This document shows positions 47,280-59,269 of a DNA stretch of 64,000 nt, in pieces (position 1 is the stretch's first letter; the number at the start of each line of letters is the position of its first letter). Source of the DNA: Fomitopsis serialis (taxonomy: Eukaryota > Basidiomycota > Agaricomycetes > Polyporales > Fomitopsidaceae); contig NW_025955076.1 in assembly GCF_022376445.1 (NCBI RefSeq), positions 62,001-126,000 on the forward strand. The letters are read 5' to 3'. Under the pieces are notes generated by a model, which did no database searches, had not been told where the DNA came from, and worked only from the letters and a program-made list of their open reading frames with translations. A program made the translations under genes and the position numbers.

Positions 47280-47592
47280 ACAGCTACGGTAAGTCGGAAG
47301 TGTTCTCCGAGTCTTCGACGCAGATGTTGATGGCACTCCTGCAGATGCTTTGCATTCATGCGGACGACAATGTACGCAGGCCGCTCATCGTCGAGCGGTC
47401 GTGAGAGTGTAGGCTGACGGAGGACTTCAATGTTCCGCCTTCGACAACTTGAGGCGAAAGCGTTAGAAATCCTGAGGGCGATCTTCAACAAGCGGTGAAG
47501 CGGATCACAGAGTTGTCCTCCAGGCGAAGGAGACCTTGGCCATAGCGGATCGCGACAAAGCGACAGCCATGTTTGCGGCTACCCTTGCTAAT
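47280..47592 (+). pseudogene. Relic of the FAD monooxygenase C-terminus with its upstream flank
   Basis: 47461-47592 matches the last exon of the monooxygenase at 59.27-59.45 kb (complement): CCTGAGGGCGATCTTCAACA against CCTGAGCGCGATCTTCAGCA, then the AGCGGATCGCGACAAAGCGA run, ending at GAACTACC in both. 47376-47440 matches the preceding segment (CGCAGGCCGCTCA and GAGCGGTC). In addition 47282-47340 is the reverse complement of 61320-61380, which lies upstream of the 59-61 kb gene. So the relic is an inverted copy of the whole locus with its middle deleted. Stops and indels make it dead. Confidence 0.65.
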
Positions 47593-47787
47593 TGAACTAC
47601 CCCGTTTTTACAGTAGACCTGATTTAGCTGCCAGCGACTGTCGTATGATACAAGGTTGAGAATACGAGGAAAGGCTCAAAGTTATGTGCATCCCCGAGCT
47701 TTCAGGCTAGGGACAAGGTATGTATGCCATGCTCACATCCTCACTCCTTGAAAGAATGATATGTTTCACGTCGTTTCGATTCTACAA

Positions 47788-49478
47788 TCACTCCGCCACA
47801 AGCTTCGCGTTGTCCGTCAGGATCTTATTCAGCCCGTCGCGATGCAAGCAGCTCTCAAAGCTGAAGCTCCTCGCAATCGTATCGATCTCCTCCAGGCTCT
47901 TCCCGCGGAAGTGCTCCGCCCACGGGCGCACGAAGAACTCGGAAACGAGGACGTTGCGCGCGAGGCGGCCGACGCGGTCCGACATCTTCCACACCGGGAA
48001 CGGGTACAGGTTCTGGTGCTCCGCCGGGATCTCCTTCTGGACGAGGTCGATGAGCGGCTGGTACACCGGCCGGACGTGCGTGTCGTCCGCGCCCCACGCG
48101 TCGATCGCGAGCCGGTGCTTCTGCGCGAGGAAGTCTTTGAAGAGCGTCATGTACGGCGTGTCGAGGTTGACGTAGACCATGCCCTGGAAGCCGATGTCCT
48201 TGTACGTCCAGATCGACCAGCTCAAGCGGTCCTGTAAGGTGGGAGTCAATCATACTGCAGGCAATATGGGTGTTGGTCAAGCATACCTTGTTATAGATGT
48301 TGAGCTGATCCTTGAGCACGCGGTAACGCTCCTCGTTGATGCTGTCCGTGAGCTCGCCCTCGTACTGCCGGCGCGCATACACGGGGCCCCACTCGCCGTT
48401 CCACACGCACAGACCCCGCGCGTCCATCCACTCGCGCTTCTTCTCATAGCTCCGCCGCAACCGCCGCTGCTGCGTCTCGCTGCTCACGTACTTCTCCGGC
48501 GAGCTCGGGAAGCCGAAAACGCTGTAGTCGTGGATCGAGTACGCAGAGTTGTCCCAACGCTTGTGCGCGTCGCCGAAGTGCGAAAAGTCGGACGCGAACG
48601 TGTTGCCGTCGAAGAAGAGCGCGTGGTGCGGGTCGATCGCGCGGATCGCGGTGTAGACGCGGTCATAGAAGTCCACGACGCGCGTGTGATAGGGGTCCGT
48701 CGGCTCGTTGAGCGGGTTGTAGCCCGCGATCCAGGTGTTGCCGACGTAGTGCTTCGCGAGCTCCTCCCAGAGCCAGACAGTCCGGTCCTGGAAGTCCTTG
48801 TGCTCCCAGAACTTTGCGATGTGCGTGCCGGCGTCTGCGTGCCAGTCGGTGTTCTGCCCGCCGGGCGCCGTATGCAGGTCGAGAATGGTGTAAATGCCAT
48901 ATTTCGCGCATATATCGATGACGCGGTCGAGATGTTTGAAGCCCTCCTTCTTGAGCACGCGGGGATTCATGTCATCTACGACAAGTAAGGACTGAGTACC
49001 GGGTGTTATGGTGCTCGCAAAAGAATCACCTTCGAAATGTCTGTAGTTAAACGGAATACGTATGCAGTTGAGCCCAAGGCTGGCAAAGAATTTTGCGTCG
49101 GCTTCAGAGAAGAAGTACTCGAGGAACTGCGCCACTAATCAGTCTAGCCCTGCGATCGTGGTATAGCGAAGGTACCTTGTCGAAGAAGAACTCAGACTTC
49201 TCCTTTCCCACTACTTCGGCGAGGGCAGCGCGAATCTGAAACTCGCAACCGGGGTATCCTGTAGCATGTCAGTCAACAACCCGGCGATCCAGCGACAATA
49301 GCTTTGGGACTCGTTACCGGAGATGAAGTTCTCCATGCTGTAAGGTGATCAGCAGCCAGACGTACGAAACAGGACGGTGCACTCACTTCATCCATCCTCC
49401 GAGGCCTGCACCGCGCAGAATGATTTCCTTCCCGTTCTGATCGACGAGCTTAGTCCCGGAAACCTTGATGTATGCCAT
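47788..49478 (-). CDS. Glycoside hydrolase family 5 enzyme, probably intracellular
   Basis: GH5 enzymes hydrolyse beta-glycosides by a retaining mechanism in a TIM barrel. The start (MAYIKVSGTKLVDQNGKEII) has no signal peptide. Exon 1 is 49478-49387 and exon 2 a 20 nt microexon (49337-49318) encoding MENFIS; exon 3 gives YPGCEFQIRAALAEVVGKEK. The barrel shows SLGLNCIRIPFNYRHFEG, YGIYTILDLHTAPGGQN, WIAGYNPLNEP (acid/base Glu in NEP), PHHALFFDGNTFASDFSHFG, YSIHDYSVFGFP and CVWNGEWGPVYAR (nucleophile Glu in GEW), then DRLSWSIWTYKDIGFQGMVY. A C-terminal helical region ends DNAKLVAE. Frame is clean. The substrate is not determined; related intracellular fungal enzymes act on glucans or glucosylceramide-like lipids. 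A TATATA at 49517-49522 lies about 40 bp before the ATG. Head to head with its paralogue. Confidence 0.88.
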
Positions 49479-49516
49479 CGTGGATTATACGGGGCTCGAC
49501 AGCCTTCACCCCATGC

Positions 49517-49522
49517 TATATA
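49517..49522 (-). promoter_or_regulatory. TATA-like element before the leftward GH5 gene
   Basis: TATATA on either strand, about 40 bp upstream of the ATG at 49478. If it works as a TATA box the 5' leader must be very short; it could instead be coincidental AT-rich sequence. Confidence 0.35.
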
Positions 49523-50072
49523 GCCCGAGGGGGTTGGACCATGCTGGGCAGCTGAACGCTAAGCCTGCAGACGGTCCGCATCTACTGCCGAAGTAAGCCC
49601 GGCCGACACTCAGGAACTCCTGGCTTCTTTGAAGGGGTCGTAGTAGTCGTCAAGGTGCTGCGTTTGCAGCGCATCGATATGAGCAGCCAGCGTGTCGACG
49701 ACGAGCAGCGCAAAGGCATGGTGGGCAGCGAGCAAGCAGCAGACCGCATTTTAGCATCATAAGATGTTTTGTGTTGGAAAGGATTTGTATTGCCAAGCTT
49801 ATCGCTAGGAAATTGCCCCTGAATTCTCTTGTCCAGCTCCCCTGACCACGATGACCAGTGACCGCAACCTGACCACGAGCATTTCTCCGGCGCGCAGCCT
49901 CCCGCCGTCGATACACCGCTCGACGGACGTCTAAACCATCATGTGTTCCTCCATGGCGTTCAGATACTGCCCGTTATCTATAGTGTGAGTCGAGACTCGA
50001 ATGTGCCACCAATATAAGGAACGAGCGAGGTCATGGTCCGTTGCTGTCGAGTCAAGCGAGTGAAGAACGGCA
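49523..50072. other. Shared upstream region of the two GH5 genes
   Basis: About 0.55 kb separates two divergent GH5 starts, so it should hold both promoters. No further gene is supported. Confidence 0.45.
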
Positions 50073-52317
50073 ATGGCGAATTTCCTCCGGATCGAGGGTA
50101 CTAGAATTGTCGACGGAGAGGGTGAAGAAGTCATCTTGCGCGGGGCAGGCTTGGGAGGCTGGATGACGTGAGTCCCATCGTGCTCGCTTTCGCTCTAGGC
50201 TGCGAGTAACACCCACGTAGAATGGAGAACTTCATCTCAGGTATGCGTAGACATGCATATATGCGCGCGACATACACACTGAACGGAGCGCATTCGCGCA
50301 TGACAGGGTTCCCGGGATGTGAGTATCAGATTCGGGCAGCTCTGACAGAGGTCATCGGACAGAAGAAGGCAGAGCACTTCTTTGACAAGGTGAGCTTCAG
50401 TTCAGCATCCTCGTCAGCTGAGACGTGTCTTCGCATGGTGCCCGACGCATGTGCAGGCAAGCGGAGCGTGTTCATTGGAATCGGTGCTTCAGGGTCCTGC
50501 TATATGGTCCCTCTCTTTTCCGCCTACAACGCGAGGCTCTTTCAAATGACTGACTGGGCTTGTGTGCGAGTGTGCAGTGCAGGCTAGTTCGGTGCACGAT
50601 GTTTGCTAGACTTCAGAAGGAGTATTGGCCGTGCGTCGAGGCCCAGCTTCACCCAGTCGAAGCCGTGCATTCTGGACATGCCAGATGTGCCGAGCGGGCA
50701 GGGCCTGGCACTAACTACCGATACTCAGCGATACCTCGCTGCGATGTTCGGGGTTTTCGACTCTCACACCATGTTTTGTGCTCCGATCGCGGTCGATTAT
50801 AAGACTACGTATCTCACGCACTTCCTTGTAACAGTTCCTTGAATACTTCTTCGCCGAGCCCGACGCCGGCTTTTTCAAGTCGCTGGGCCTAAATTGCATC
50901 CGCATCGCGATCAGCTACCGTCATTTTGAGGATGACATGCATCCACGCGTGTTGAAGCCCGAAGGTTTCAGGCATCTCGACCGCGCGATCGCCGCATGCG
51001 CCAAACACGGCATCTACACCATACTCGACATGCACACTGCCCCGGGAGGGCAAAACGGTGGCTGGCACTCCGACCACGGCGCGCGTATATCCGGGTTCTG
51101 GATCCACAAGGACTTCCAGGATCGTTTGGTATGGCTGTGGACCGAGATAGCGAAACACTGCAAGGACGAGAAGGTCAGCTTTACCGCGAACAGACCTAGT
51201 CAATAGCTCATTTAGACTCGTTCGTAGTGGGTCGCGGGATATAACCCAATGAACGAGCCCGCAGACCCGGCACACAGCGGGCTTGTCGCTTTCTACGACC
51301 GTGTACACGCTGCCATCCGCTCGGTCGATCCCAACCACGCCCTCTTCCTCGACGGGAACACCTTCGCGTCTGACTTCAGCGGCTTCCCGGACGACGCGGG
51401 CTCGCGCTGGCCTAACGCGGCCTACGCCATCCATGACTACTCGCTATATGGCTTCCCGAGTTCGCCTGAGCCGTACACGCGCACGGAGGAGCAGCGCAGG
51501 CGCATGCGACGCAGCTACGAGAAGAAGCGCGAGTGGATGGACGTGCGGGGATTGTGCGTTTGGAACGGCGAGTGGGGCCCTGTGTATGCGCGGCGGGAGT
51601 ACGAGGGAGACGAGACGGACGCAATCAACGAGCGGCGCTTCGCTGTGCTCAACGATCAGCTCGAGATGTACCACCAGGTCCAGTTTATCTATACTTTCAA
51701 GCGCTACCCTGCTCACTCCCATCGCTTTGCAGGATCGTCTGAGCTGGTCTATCTGGCTCTACAAAGACATCGGATACCAAGGGATGGTGCACGTCTCGCG
51801 CTCGACGCCGTACATTCAGCTTTTCCAGGAGCACCTTCACAAGAAGTACCGCCTCGCTGTCGACGCATGGGGCGCGGACGACCGCTACGTGCGCGACGTG
51901 TACGACCCCCTGGTCGAGCTAATCCGCAAGGAGGTGCCGGACGAGGACCACCAGCGGCTCTACCCGTACCCGATCTGGACACTCCCGCGCCGCATGGAGG
52001 TGCTCGCGCGGAACATCCTCGTCGGCGAGTTCGTGGTCAAGGAATGGGCGGAGCACTTCCGCGATATGGAAGAGGAAGAACTGGACAGGGTCGCGCAGAG
52101 CTTCAAGTTTGAGAACTGCGTGGAGAGGGAGGGCCTGAACCGCGTGCTCAGGGCGCAGGCCACTCAGTCGGCGTTGGGGTGGATGACACATGCTACCATG
52201 CTTGGTACGTGCCTTTTGCTCGAAGACCAAGGAACATAGCTTGCTAGGAGATGCTATGCTTCTCAGCATTGCGAACAGCTTCGGTATTATCGATGTCCTG
52301 TGGAAGAGTCGGTATTA
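50073..52317 (+). CDS. Glycoside hydrolase family 5 enzyme, paralogue with a C-terminal extension
   Basis: Divergent paralogue of the GH5 gene at 47.8-49.5. Exon 1 (50073-50167) starts MANFLRIEGTRIVDGEGEEV; exon 2 is the same 20 nt microexon (50221-50240, MENFIS); exon 3 gives FPGCEYQIRAALTEVIGQKK. An unusually long intron (50390-50834, 445 nt; about 55 nt in the paralogue) precedes FLEYFFAEPDAGFFKSLGLN. Catalytic segments are present: WVAGYNPMNEP and CVWNGEWGPVYAR, with YAIHDYSLYGFP and DRLSWSIWLYKDIGYQGMVH. The intron before DRLSW would use the weak donor GTCCAG at about 51681. After LRAQATQSALGWMTHATML a last intron (GTACGT..TAG) leads to LLSIANSFGIIDVLWKSRY ending at 52317, giving a tail absent from the paralogue. 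No signal peptide. Substrate unknown. Confidence 0.82.
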
Positions 52318-52533
52318 AGACGCAGCGAGGAACGATGAACTACTTCTGACAATTCGACAAGAGGAGAAGGTACGTAGTCCATGCAGTCCGAGATCTATTC
52401 TAAGGGTCGAAGTCCGTTCAAGTCCCAATTCGCAAACGTGTCCGTGTGTCTAGGCAGGCTTACATGTCCGCTTTTCAGTTCAGGCAGTCCGATTGTCCCT
52501 TCTTTGATCACTGTCCGCCATATGAATCCTCTC

Positions 52534-53202
52534 TCACGCGCTACCGCCGACGATCTGCAGCGTGACGTTGTAGCACGTCTCGTACAGGTACGCGCCGTTG
52601 TTGTCCGCCGTCGGGCGCCACACGACGTTGTTCTGCGCGTACGGCCCGTCGCCGTTCATGCAGAGCGCGAAGCCGTCCGCGTCGCCGTTCACCGCGAGCG
52701 TCGGTGGGCCCTCGAAGTCCGGGTCGGTGTCCACGATCGCACAGTAGATCTGCGCGACCCGCCCAGACGGCGACTGCGAGGTCGTGAAGAACTGGAGCGG
52801 CTGCCCGGCGGAGGCGGCCATGTCGTAGGACGGCACGCCGTTCGCCGAGTTAGGGATGAGGACGCCCGAGTCGAGCGACATCGTCGGGAAGTCCAGGTAC
52901 GGGTAGGTCGCCCAGGTCTATCGATAACATGGTCAGATGGATATGGAAGCGAGAATGGACGTGTGGCGTACAGAAAGCACTTCGAACTCGGCGCCGTCCG
53001 TCGCACCGTTCTGCCCAGCGACAAGCGGCGCGCCAGTCGAGTTGGCATTCGCCAGCGTCGTGTTGAGCGCGGCGAGCGTGAAGTTGGAGGCAGTGTCGTA
53101 AGTGATCCCGAGACCCTCACACCAGGCGCCGGTGCGCGGTGCGAGAGGGAAGGCGAGCGCGAGGCTCGTAGCGGCAAAGAGGGAGATGAGTGTGGAGAAC
53201 AT
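52534..53202 (-). CDS. Small secreted cysteine-containing protein, unknown function
   Basis: ATG at 53202 starts a signal peptide (MFSTLISLFAATSLALAFPL). Two exons (53202-52972 and 52917-52534) are joined by a 54 nt intron with GTACGC donor and TAG acceptor. The mature protein of about 185 residues has WCEGLG, several N-glycosylation sequons (NFTL, NTTL, NSTG, NVTL), IYCAIVDTDPD, FALCMNGDG and ETCYNVTLQIVGG near the end. Four conserved Cys could make two disulphides. A paralogue in poor condition lies at 4255-5036. Probably a cell-wall or extracellular protein; no enzyme motif is visible. Confidence 0.8.
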
Positions 53203-53322
53203 CGTGGTAGGTACTAGTCTAGAGAAAGGGTGTGTCGCTGGATTATACGTGAGTATTAGGGTGCAGGTGATGCTCGAGGGGGGCAAAGCAACGGGGAGAC
53301 ATCAATGCGGGTGAAACCTCTG

Positions 53323-53330
53323 CTTATATA
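53323..53330 (-). promoter_or_regulatory. TATA box of the small secreted protein gene
   Basis: TATATAAG on the coding strand, about 120-128 bp upstream of the ATG at 53202, embedded in a short inverted repeat (CTCTG..CAGAG). Spacing and sequence fit a strong TATA-type promoter, as expected for a highly expressed secreted protein. Confidence 0.6.
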
Positions 53331-55689
53331 CCACAGAGCGGCTCAGCCCGATCGTCCATGCCCCATCCTCCTGGATCAGAGCAGATAGATTTGGGTGCGG
53401 CTTGGATGTGCTCGGCGGCGCCGTTCTGGTATCATCGCGCTGCGTCACCCCTCTAGATCGCCCAAAGCACCACAGCCATTTCTGAAGCTAAGTTGAAGTT
53501 TTCGTGCTACTGACCGCTCCGCGCTAGCGTGTGCACGCGCGGATTGGCCACGCGGACGCAGTATTGCGTACTTCTAGTGTCCGCTGGGGCGACGGAGTTC
53601 CCTGCGCGGTGAACGTTGCCCATGGCGAGAAGGGGGCGAGAGGAGATGGGTAGGACATTGCTGTGACATACAGAGCGAGCCGCGATAGGTATACACATCA
53701 AGCTCAGGCTTCGATTCTCTTCCACTTCGTCAGGCTGCGTGCGCATGCGTCGGACAATTCAGTCGATACTGGTACCGGAGATACACCTTTGCTATGAGCA
53801 TTTCCCGCCGGCCTGCTATTCTTACCGGGTGCATAGTGAGTACTCGAAGGCTGGCGTGATGAAGTAGAGTTCAATCACTTTTCAATCACTTGTGCAACTG
53901 AAGACAAACGTCTGTGATGTAGCGAAGCACTGCATGACGCCTAGTCCACGCTGCAAATAAGCAGTCCGAAAACACCCTGTGAAGTTTTATGAGGACCCGA
54001 GCTACTCGGCGCCGAAGGTCGGGTCCATGTGTGCGTGAATACGCAGGCAGATTGCCGTTAGAGGGCCGGGCACATCCCCAGGCATGGTCGAAATCGCCCA
54101 AACTCGCAGGGTTCACCGGATCGTTCCCAGCGATAACCCATGCAATCATCGACCGGGGGGCGCCACGAAGGAGCAGACTGCCGCCGGGGACTCGGAGCCT
54201 CGAGGTCATAGTGCGGGTGCAATCCACGGGGAGAAACATGTCGAGGGCTTCACTAGTATGTAAAGTTACTGCTTGCGAGTCGGAGTGCGAGGCTTCCCAC
54301 AGCCCCGCGCGAAGCTTGAAGCTGTGCGTTCGCGCTGCTCCAGCACGTTCCAGACGGCCTCCAGGTCATCGCAGGAGACCTTCTGAAAGAGCCCGGATAC
54401 AGAGTCCTGAGGCCCGAGTCCTGGCTCGGACTCGGGGCTGGTCCAACTGGAGTTCTCGCCGTTCGGCGTCACCCTTCGACGCACTAGTGGAGAGGATTAG
54501 ACTTGTGTGGGCAGCGAGAGCACATTCGGTCAAGGTGATTCGAGAGGTGACGAGGATTTTGGGGAGCAGGTATGACAAGGTATGACCCTTGCTGCGGAGT
54601 CGAGGATGCAATGCTGGCGGCATGCTTTTCATGCCGGTGGTACTCTCGCTGGACGAGGGGTGGAAATTTTCAGAGGAAGTGCACAGCTTATGACGGGTGG
54701 GGGGAGCTTGGGTTCCTGTTCACGGAATCGCGACGAAACCATAGTTCGAGGGAGTGCCAATGCAATGAGAGAAAGGTCAATCAAACTAACAATGGTCGGT
54801 ACGAAGTCAATGGGCGCTTCAACATGAACAACGGGGTAAGCCAGATATGGTAATGGTGCCACAGTTGCGGAATCTGACGCATTGTACTGACCTGTAGACA
54901 TCGTCAGTCAGTAAACATAACCAGCATGCTCGCAATTATGCGTGAGTAGGTGCGAGCCTGTGCAGAGATACTGTATAAGATGCAATCAGACAACAGTTTT
55001 GCGTGCGCTCACTTTGCGCTGGGCTGCGATAAGTACGACACAGACGCTTGCTTGAATGACATCAGCGCTCGCTGGGGGACTCACTTATCTTTGATCACTG
55101 TGCTTGCAACTCATGTACAGTCACTTTTTACATGTCGATGATCAATGGTGCTCAGACGGCATTGCACGCTGGAATCCGGAGGACTCGGGTTTGCCGTACA
55201 GCTGGGCGCTACCAACTGGGGATCCTGGCGGAACGGATGACGTACTGTAAGTACATGGTGAAATTGGTCCCGTGGTAGACTCGCACAAACACTGCTTTGA
55301 GGAAGGCAGAGCAACTGCCAATCTTTCTGAAAGCATCGAGCTAATAAGGTGAGGAATAAGCCACAAGACAAAAGGACTGTCGTGAAGGACAAGATGGCGG
55401 AAATGGTCAGTACAGGAGCGTACACAACGACAGAGCGTTCTCGGCGCTGCGCCAGTGCGATCGCGGATGCCGGGTTGCCGGTGGCAAACGCCGCACAAGT
55501 TATAACGACCGATATGAATGACTCTGTAAGCGTGGGACATCGCAGCATTTCGGAGCTTGAAAGAAGAACCCCGGAGCTTATCTGCCAAGCGGTTCGGCGC
55601 ATGATAGACTTTAGGCGGCAGGGTTGGCGCGAGTTACTTAATGCGGGGCAGAGCGCCGGCCTCCCTCTCCCTACCACCACGCCCGTCGA
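53331..55689. other. Long spacer without a recognised gene
   Basis: Several overlapping open frames (one of 198 codons on the plus strand near 54 kb and one of 189 codons on the minus strand near 55.4 kb) show no family, no signal peptide and no linked exons. A minus-strand stretch at 54.27-54.6 kb could be a short diverged gene but I cannot support it. The right end is the promoter of the MAM3-like gene. Confidence 0.4.
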
Positions 55690-58600
55690 ATGTTACCGAC
55701 CACAACTCGCCTCCATCTGCAGCGACTCCTCCTCCCTGCTCTCTCCGCCGCATTGCAGCATGTGCCCTTCTTTCGCAGCGACCCCCACGGCACTCACCAG
55801 CTCGCCAAGCGCGACAGCCTCTCTACTGGCCAGAAGGCCGCCTATGGCGTTCTCATCCCCGTGCTCGTCATCTTGTCTGGCATATTTGCCGGGCTAACCC
55901 TCGGCTACATGTCGCTCGACGAGACCCAGCTGAACGTGCTTAGTATCAGTGGCACTGCGTGAGCCCATTGTCTCATCCGCGTAGCCACCGCTGACCGCCG
56001 CCGCAGAAAGCAGAAGGAGTATGCCAACAGGATCAAGCCGATCCGCAAGAACGGGCACCTGCTCCTCGTCACGCTCCTCCTCGCGAACATGATCACGAAC
56101 GAGACCCTGCCTGTTATTGCGGACCCCGTCCTCGGCGGTGGCGTCCAGGCCGTCGTCGTCAGTACCGCGCTCGTCGTGATGTGAGTGCCACGTCTCGCCT
56201 CGTCTGGTCTTTTCCTCCGTTCCCAGCCGCTATTCGTCACTGTCCCATTCATTCGCGTTCACGGGTCCATGTTCGGGGCCGCCCAGACGCGTCACTGCAC
56301 ACGCGCTGAGCCACGTGATACGTGTCTCCGCGATCGGCTGCGCGTCTCATGGTGCCTGTAAGCATCGTGAAGGCTAGCGTTATGACCAAACTCGGTTGTA
56401 CAGCGAGACGCGCAACGGGAAGGAGCCTCACTGATTGGAGGCACAGTGTGGCCTATCTTCACCTTGGTCCTGAACAGGCGTCATATTTACTTTGCGACTT
56501 CGACTGAATTATGATACTGACCATCGTTATCGATTACAGCTTCTCTGAGATTATCCCGCAGTCGCTGTGTACGCGTTACGGATTGTTCTTTGGCGCCAAA
56601 ATGGCGGGCGTAGTGCAGATATTGATCTATGCCTTTGTGAGTGCTCTCTTCGGTGAGCTATCAATGTCGCACACTAAAAGATCGCAATGGCAGGCCATCG
56701 TCGCTTGGCCCGTCGCGAAGCTCCTCGAGTTCGCGCTCGGCCCCCACCATGGTATTATCTACCGGCGCGCGGAGCTGAAGGAGCTCATCGCAATGCACTC
56801 TGATGTGGGTGAGCTCGGCGGAGACCTAAGGAAGGACACCGTCACGATTATCGGAGGCGCGCTCGATCTGCAGGAAAAGGTCGTAAAGCAGGCAATGACG
56901 TCGATTGAGAATGTGTTCATGCTAAGCATCGACGCGAAGCTTGACTACGAGACGCTGCGGAAGATCTGCCAGACGGGCCACTCGCGTGTGCCGGTGTATG
57001 AGGAGGTAGACATCCCCGCCCCGACGGCGGTCGCCGGGACGCCTGTTGTGAGAGAGGCGGGCAAGGCGGGCGCCAAGGACCCCGCTGAGGCTCTGACGAG
57101 CGCGGGGGGCGCCTCGCCGAGCGCGAAGACGATCAAGGCAAAGAAGATCATTGGGATCTTGCTGGTGAAGCAGTGTGTGTTGCTAGATCCCGCGGATGCC
57201 ACGCCCGTGCGCAAGATCCCGCTGAACAAGGTGCCGATCGTGCCGCACAACGAGCCGCTGCTCGGGCTCCTCGACAAGTTCCAGGAGGGCCGCTCCCACA
57301 TCGCGATCGTGTCGCGCTTCAGTGTCGAGCGCGCGCAGAGCGTCAAGAAGGCCGTCAAGCAGGGCCTCACGCAGCGCCTGCGGTCCGCGATCCGCGACAC
57401 GGACAGCGAGGACGAGTCCAGCAGCGATGATGAGGCCGCGGCGCCGCCTAAGCGCTGGAACTTGCGCCGCAAGAAGAGCGATGAGAGCAAGAGCAGTAGC
57501 ACCGGCAGCGCAAATGCTACGACTCTTCGCGAGTCCAGCCACGGTGACGGCAGCGAGGAGGAGGGTGCTATACCGCGCCCGAAAAAGATGCGCGCATTCG
57601 GGGTCGGGGCAGGAGAAAGCACAAGGCCGCGAAACCGGAGGACGTCGACTTGGAATGGGTGCCGTGAGTACCTCAGATGGCAAGGACGAGAAGAAGGAGG
57701 ACAGCAAGAGCAAGAGCAGGCTGCCGGGCTTGTCTGTTCCGCCGGGCCGCGGCTTCTGGGGTCGGGAACAAGATATGCCCGCTGATGCTGTGCTGTCGAC
57801 TGAGAATGCGGAAGAGTTCTTGCAGAGCGTGGACCCGGCGGTCATGCCCTTCGGCATCATCACACTCGAAGATGTCCTTGAAGGTATGAGGCCACGCCTC
57901 CTCTCTGATTGCGTATATCCTGACGTCGTCTGATTTCACAGAGCTGATTGGTGAGGAGATTTACGACGAGTTTGATCCTCAGGGACATCCGGAGTTGGCC
58001 TACGCCGGCGAGTCCAAGCCCAAGGCGCAGAAGCTCAAGATGCCGGGAGGCGCGGTGATTCGTCGCAGGCGCTCTGCTCCTCAGCTAGTAGCTTCTGCGG
58101 ACGCTGACAAGCGGTGATTGCGCCCGTTGTCGTTGTGTCCTCACCACCCTCGTCTGCCGCGGAGACCGTCAGCGTTCCCGGCCAACCTTACAAGTTTCCG
58201 CCGCCGTCCATCGTGAAACCGTCGGCGTTGCGCGGCCTGAACCCGCTGAACTTGATGGCCCTCGGGAAGATATCCCGCTCTCGGAGTGCCCCACCGACAC
58301 CTAGAGACAAGACCGCTGCTCGTCCCAAGGACGGAGACAGCACGCCTGCTCCGGTCCCGGAGGGCGAGGTTGTCGAGTCTCCTGAACCCACGCGTATTGA
58401 CCTGGCCCCGGCATACTGGTAGAGCAGGTGAATAACGACCCTCCGCCCGACGCCTCCGATGCCTTGTTAAGGCGGACAGTATTGCTGTTCCTGCGGCCGT
58501 GCCGGAGATCGTCCACCTCGAGTCTCGCGCGCGCTCTCGGCTTTCCCCACCAGCTCTCCCCGTCTTGGACCGTCGGGGTCTACCAGTCTCGCGCCTCCCT

Positions 58601-58898
58601 TGCTCGCCGCGTCGAGCAAGCCGGCCTCGCGGAGCACGTCCCCGTCGCCTTCGTTGGAGCACGCGATTATGCTCGAACGGAAGCGGCGTGCAGCGTCTGC
58701 GGCGCTGGGTCGATGACTGCGCCCAAGGGCCTCAGGTTCAAGAGCAGTCCGCTGACGGGCGAGCGCACGGGCCTCATCGTCGCGGAGCACATCAAGCGAG
58801 AACGGAGCATGGGCGAGGAGGTCGAATCAATACCAGGGCCTGAGAAGGACAAGGAAGGACCGGATATAGAGGGCCCGGACGCGGGTAGTGACGAGTGA
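55690..58898 (+). CDS. MAM3: MAM3/CNNM-type membrane protein with DUF21 and CBS domains
   Basis: Family of CNNM (ACDP) metal-ion homeostasis proteins; yeast Mam3 is vacuolar and affects Mn, Co and Zn tolerance. Exon 1 (55690-55958) has an N-terminal segment and TM1 (VLIPVLVILSGIFAGLTLGY) with MSLDETQLNVLSISG; exon 2 (56007-56180) has NGHLLLVTLLLANMITNETL; exon 3 starts at 56540 with FSEIIPQSLCTRYGLFFGAK; exon 4 from 56694 has PVAKLLEFALGPHHGIIYRR, then the CBS pair (TIIGGALDLQEKVVKQAMTS, GHSRVPVYEE, KKIIGILLVKQC, FQEGRSHIAIVSRF). After an acidic insert, PAVMPFGIITLEDVLE and ELIGEEIYDEFD complete the CBS region, and a disordered tail contains LEHAIMLERKRRAASAALG and a SSPLTG motif, ending 58898. 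Frame changes are needed near 57617, 57662, 58114 and at several points in 58.42-58.72 kb, so the tail is uncertain; the membrane and most of the CBS part are clean. Confidence 0.85.
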
Positions 58899-59269
58899 CG
58901 GGGTGCGCACGAGCTCGGCGTGGTCTTGTGGATGGATTAATGTGTTTCTTGTACATGAGTTATGTCGCATGATTGAGGATTGGCCTTTACCCTTCCATGA
59001 CAACTAGACGTTCTGCGCTTTGCATTGAAGTTCCGGTTATGTTGTGTCTTATACTCTGGTGGCGATGTGTACGATGTATACCTGTAGTAGAGTGCTCGTG
59101 TCGGAGTCGAAGTCGACAGAACTGCTGTAATTCTTCTGGACTGCACGTATCATGCAACCGATCTCACGGACCACCGGGTCCTGCAAGCCCGCATTTGGCT
59201 GAAGGCGTCGGTATTGGGAAGTTGCACGAAATACTTTAGAAGCGAAATGAAGTACGACAGTGTGGTAGT
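58899..59269. other. Convergent spacer, no gene
   Basis: Lies between the MAM3-like 3' end and the monooxygenase 3' end. Nothing supported. Confidence 0.5.

Noticed and set aside
48179..48988. Long plus-strand open frame (269 codons)
   Set aside because: It is the antisense shadow of the GC-rich GH5 gene on the minus strand, which has catalytic motifs and proper introns.
53989..54585. 198-codon plus-strand open frame
   Set aside because: Arg/Ser-rich composition bias, no family, no linked exons and overlapping minus-strand frames of similar length.
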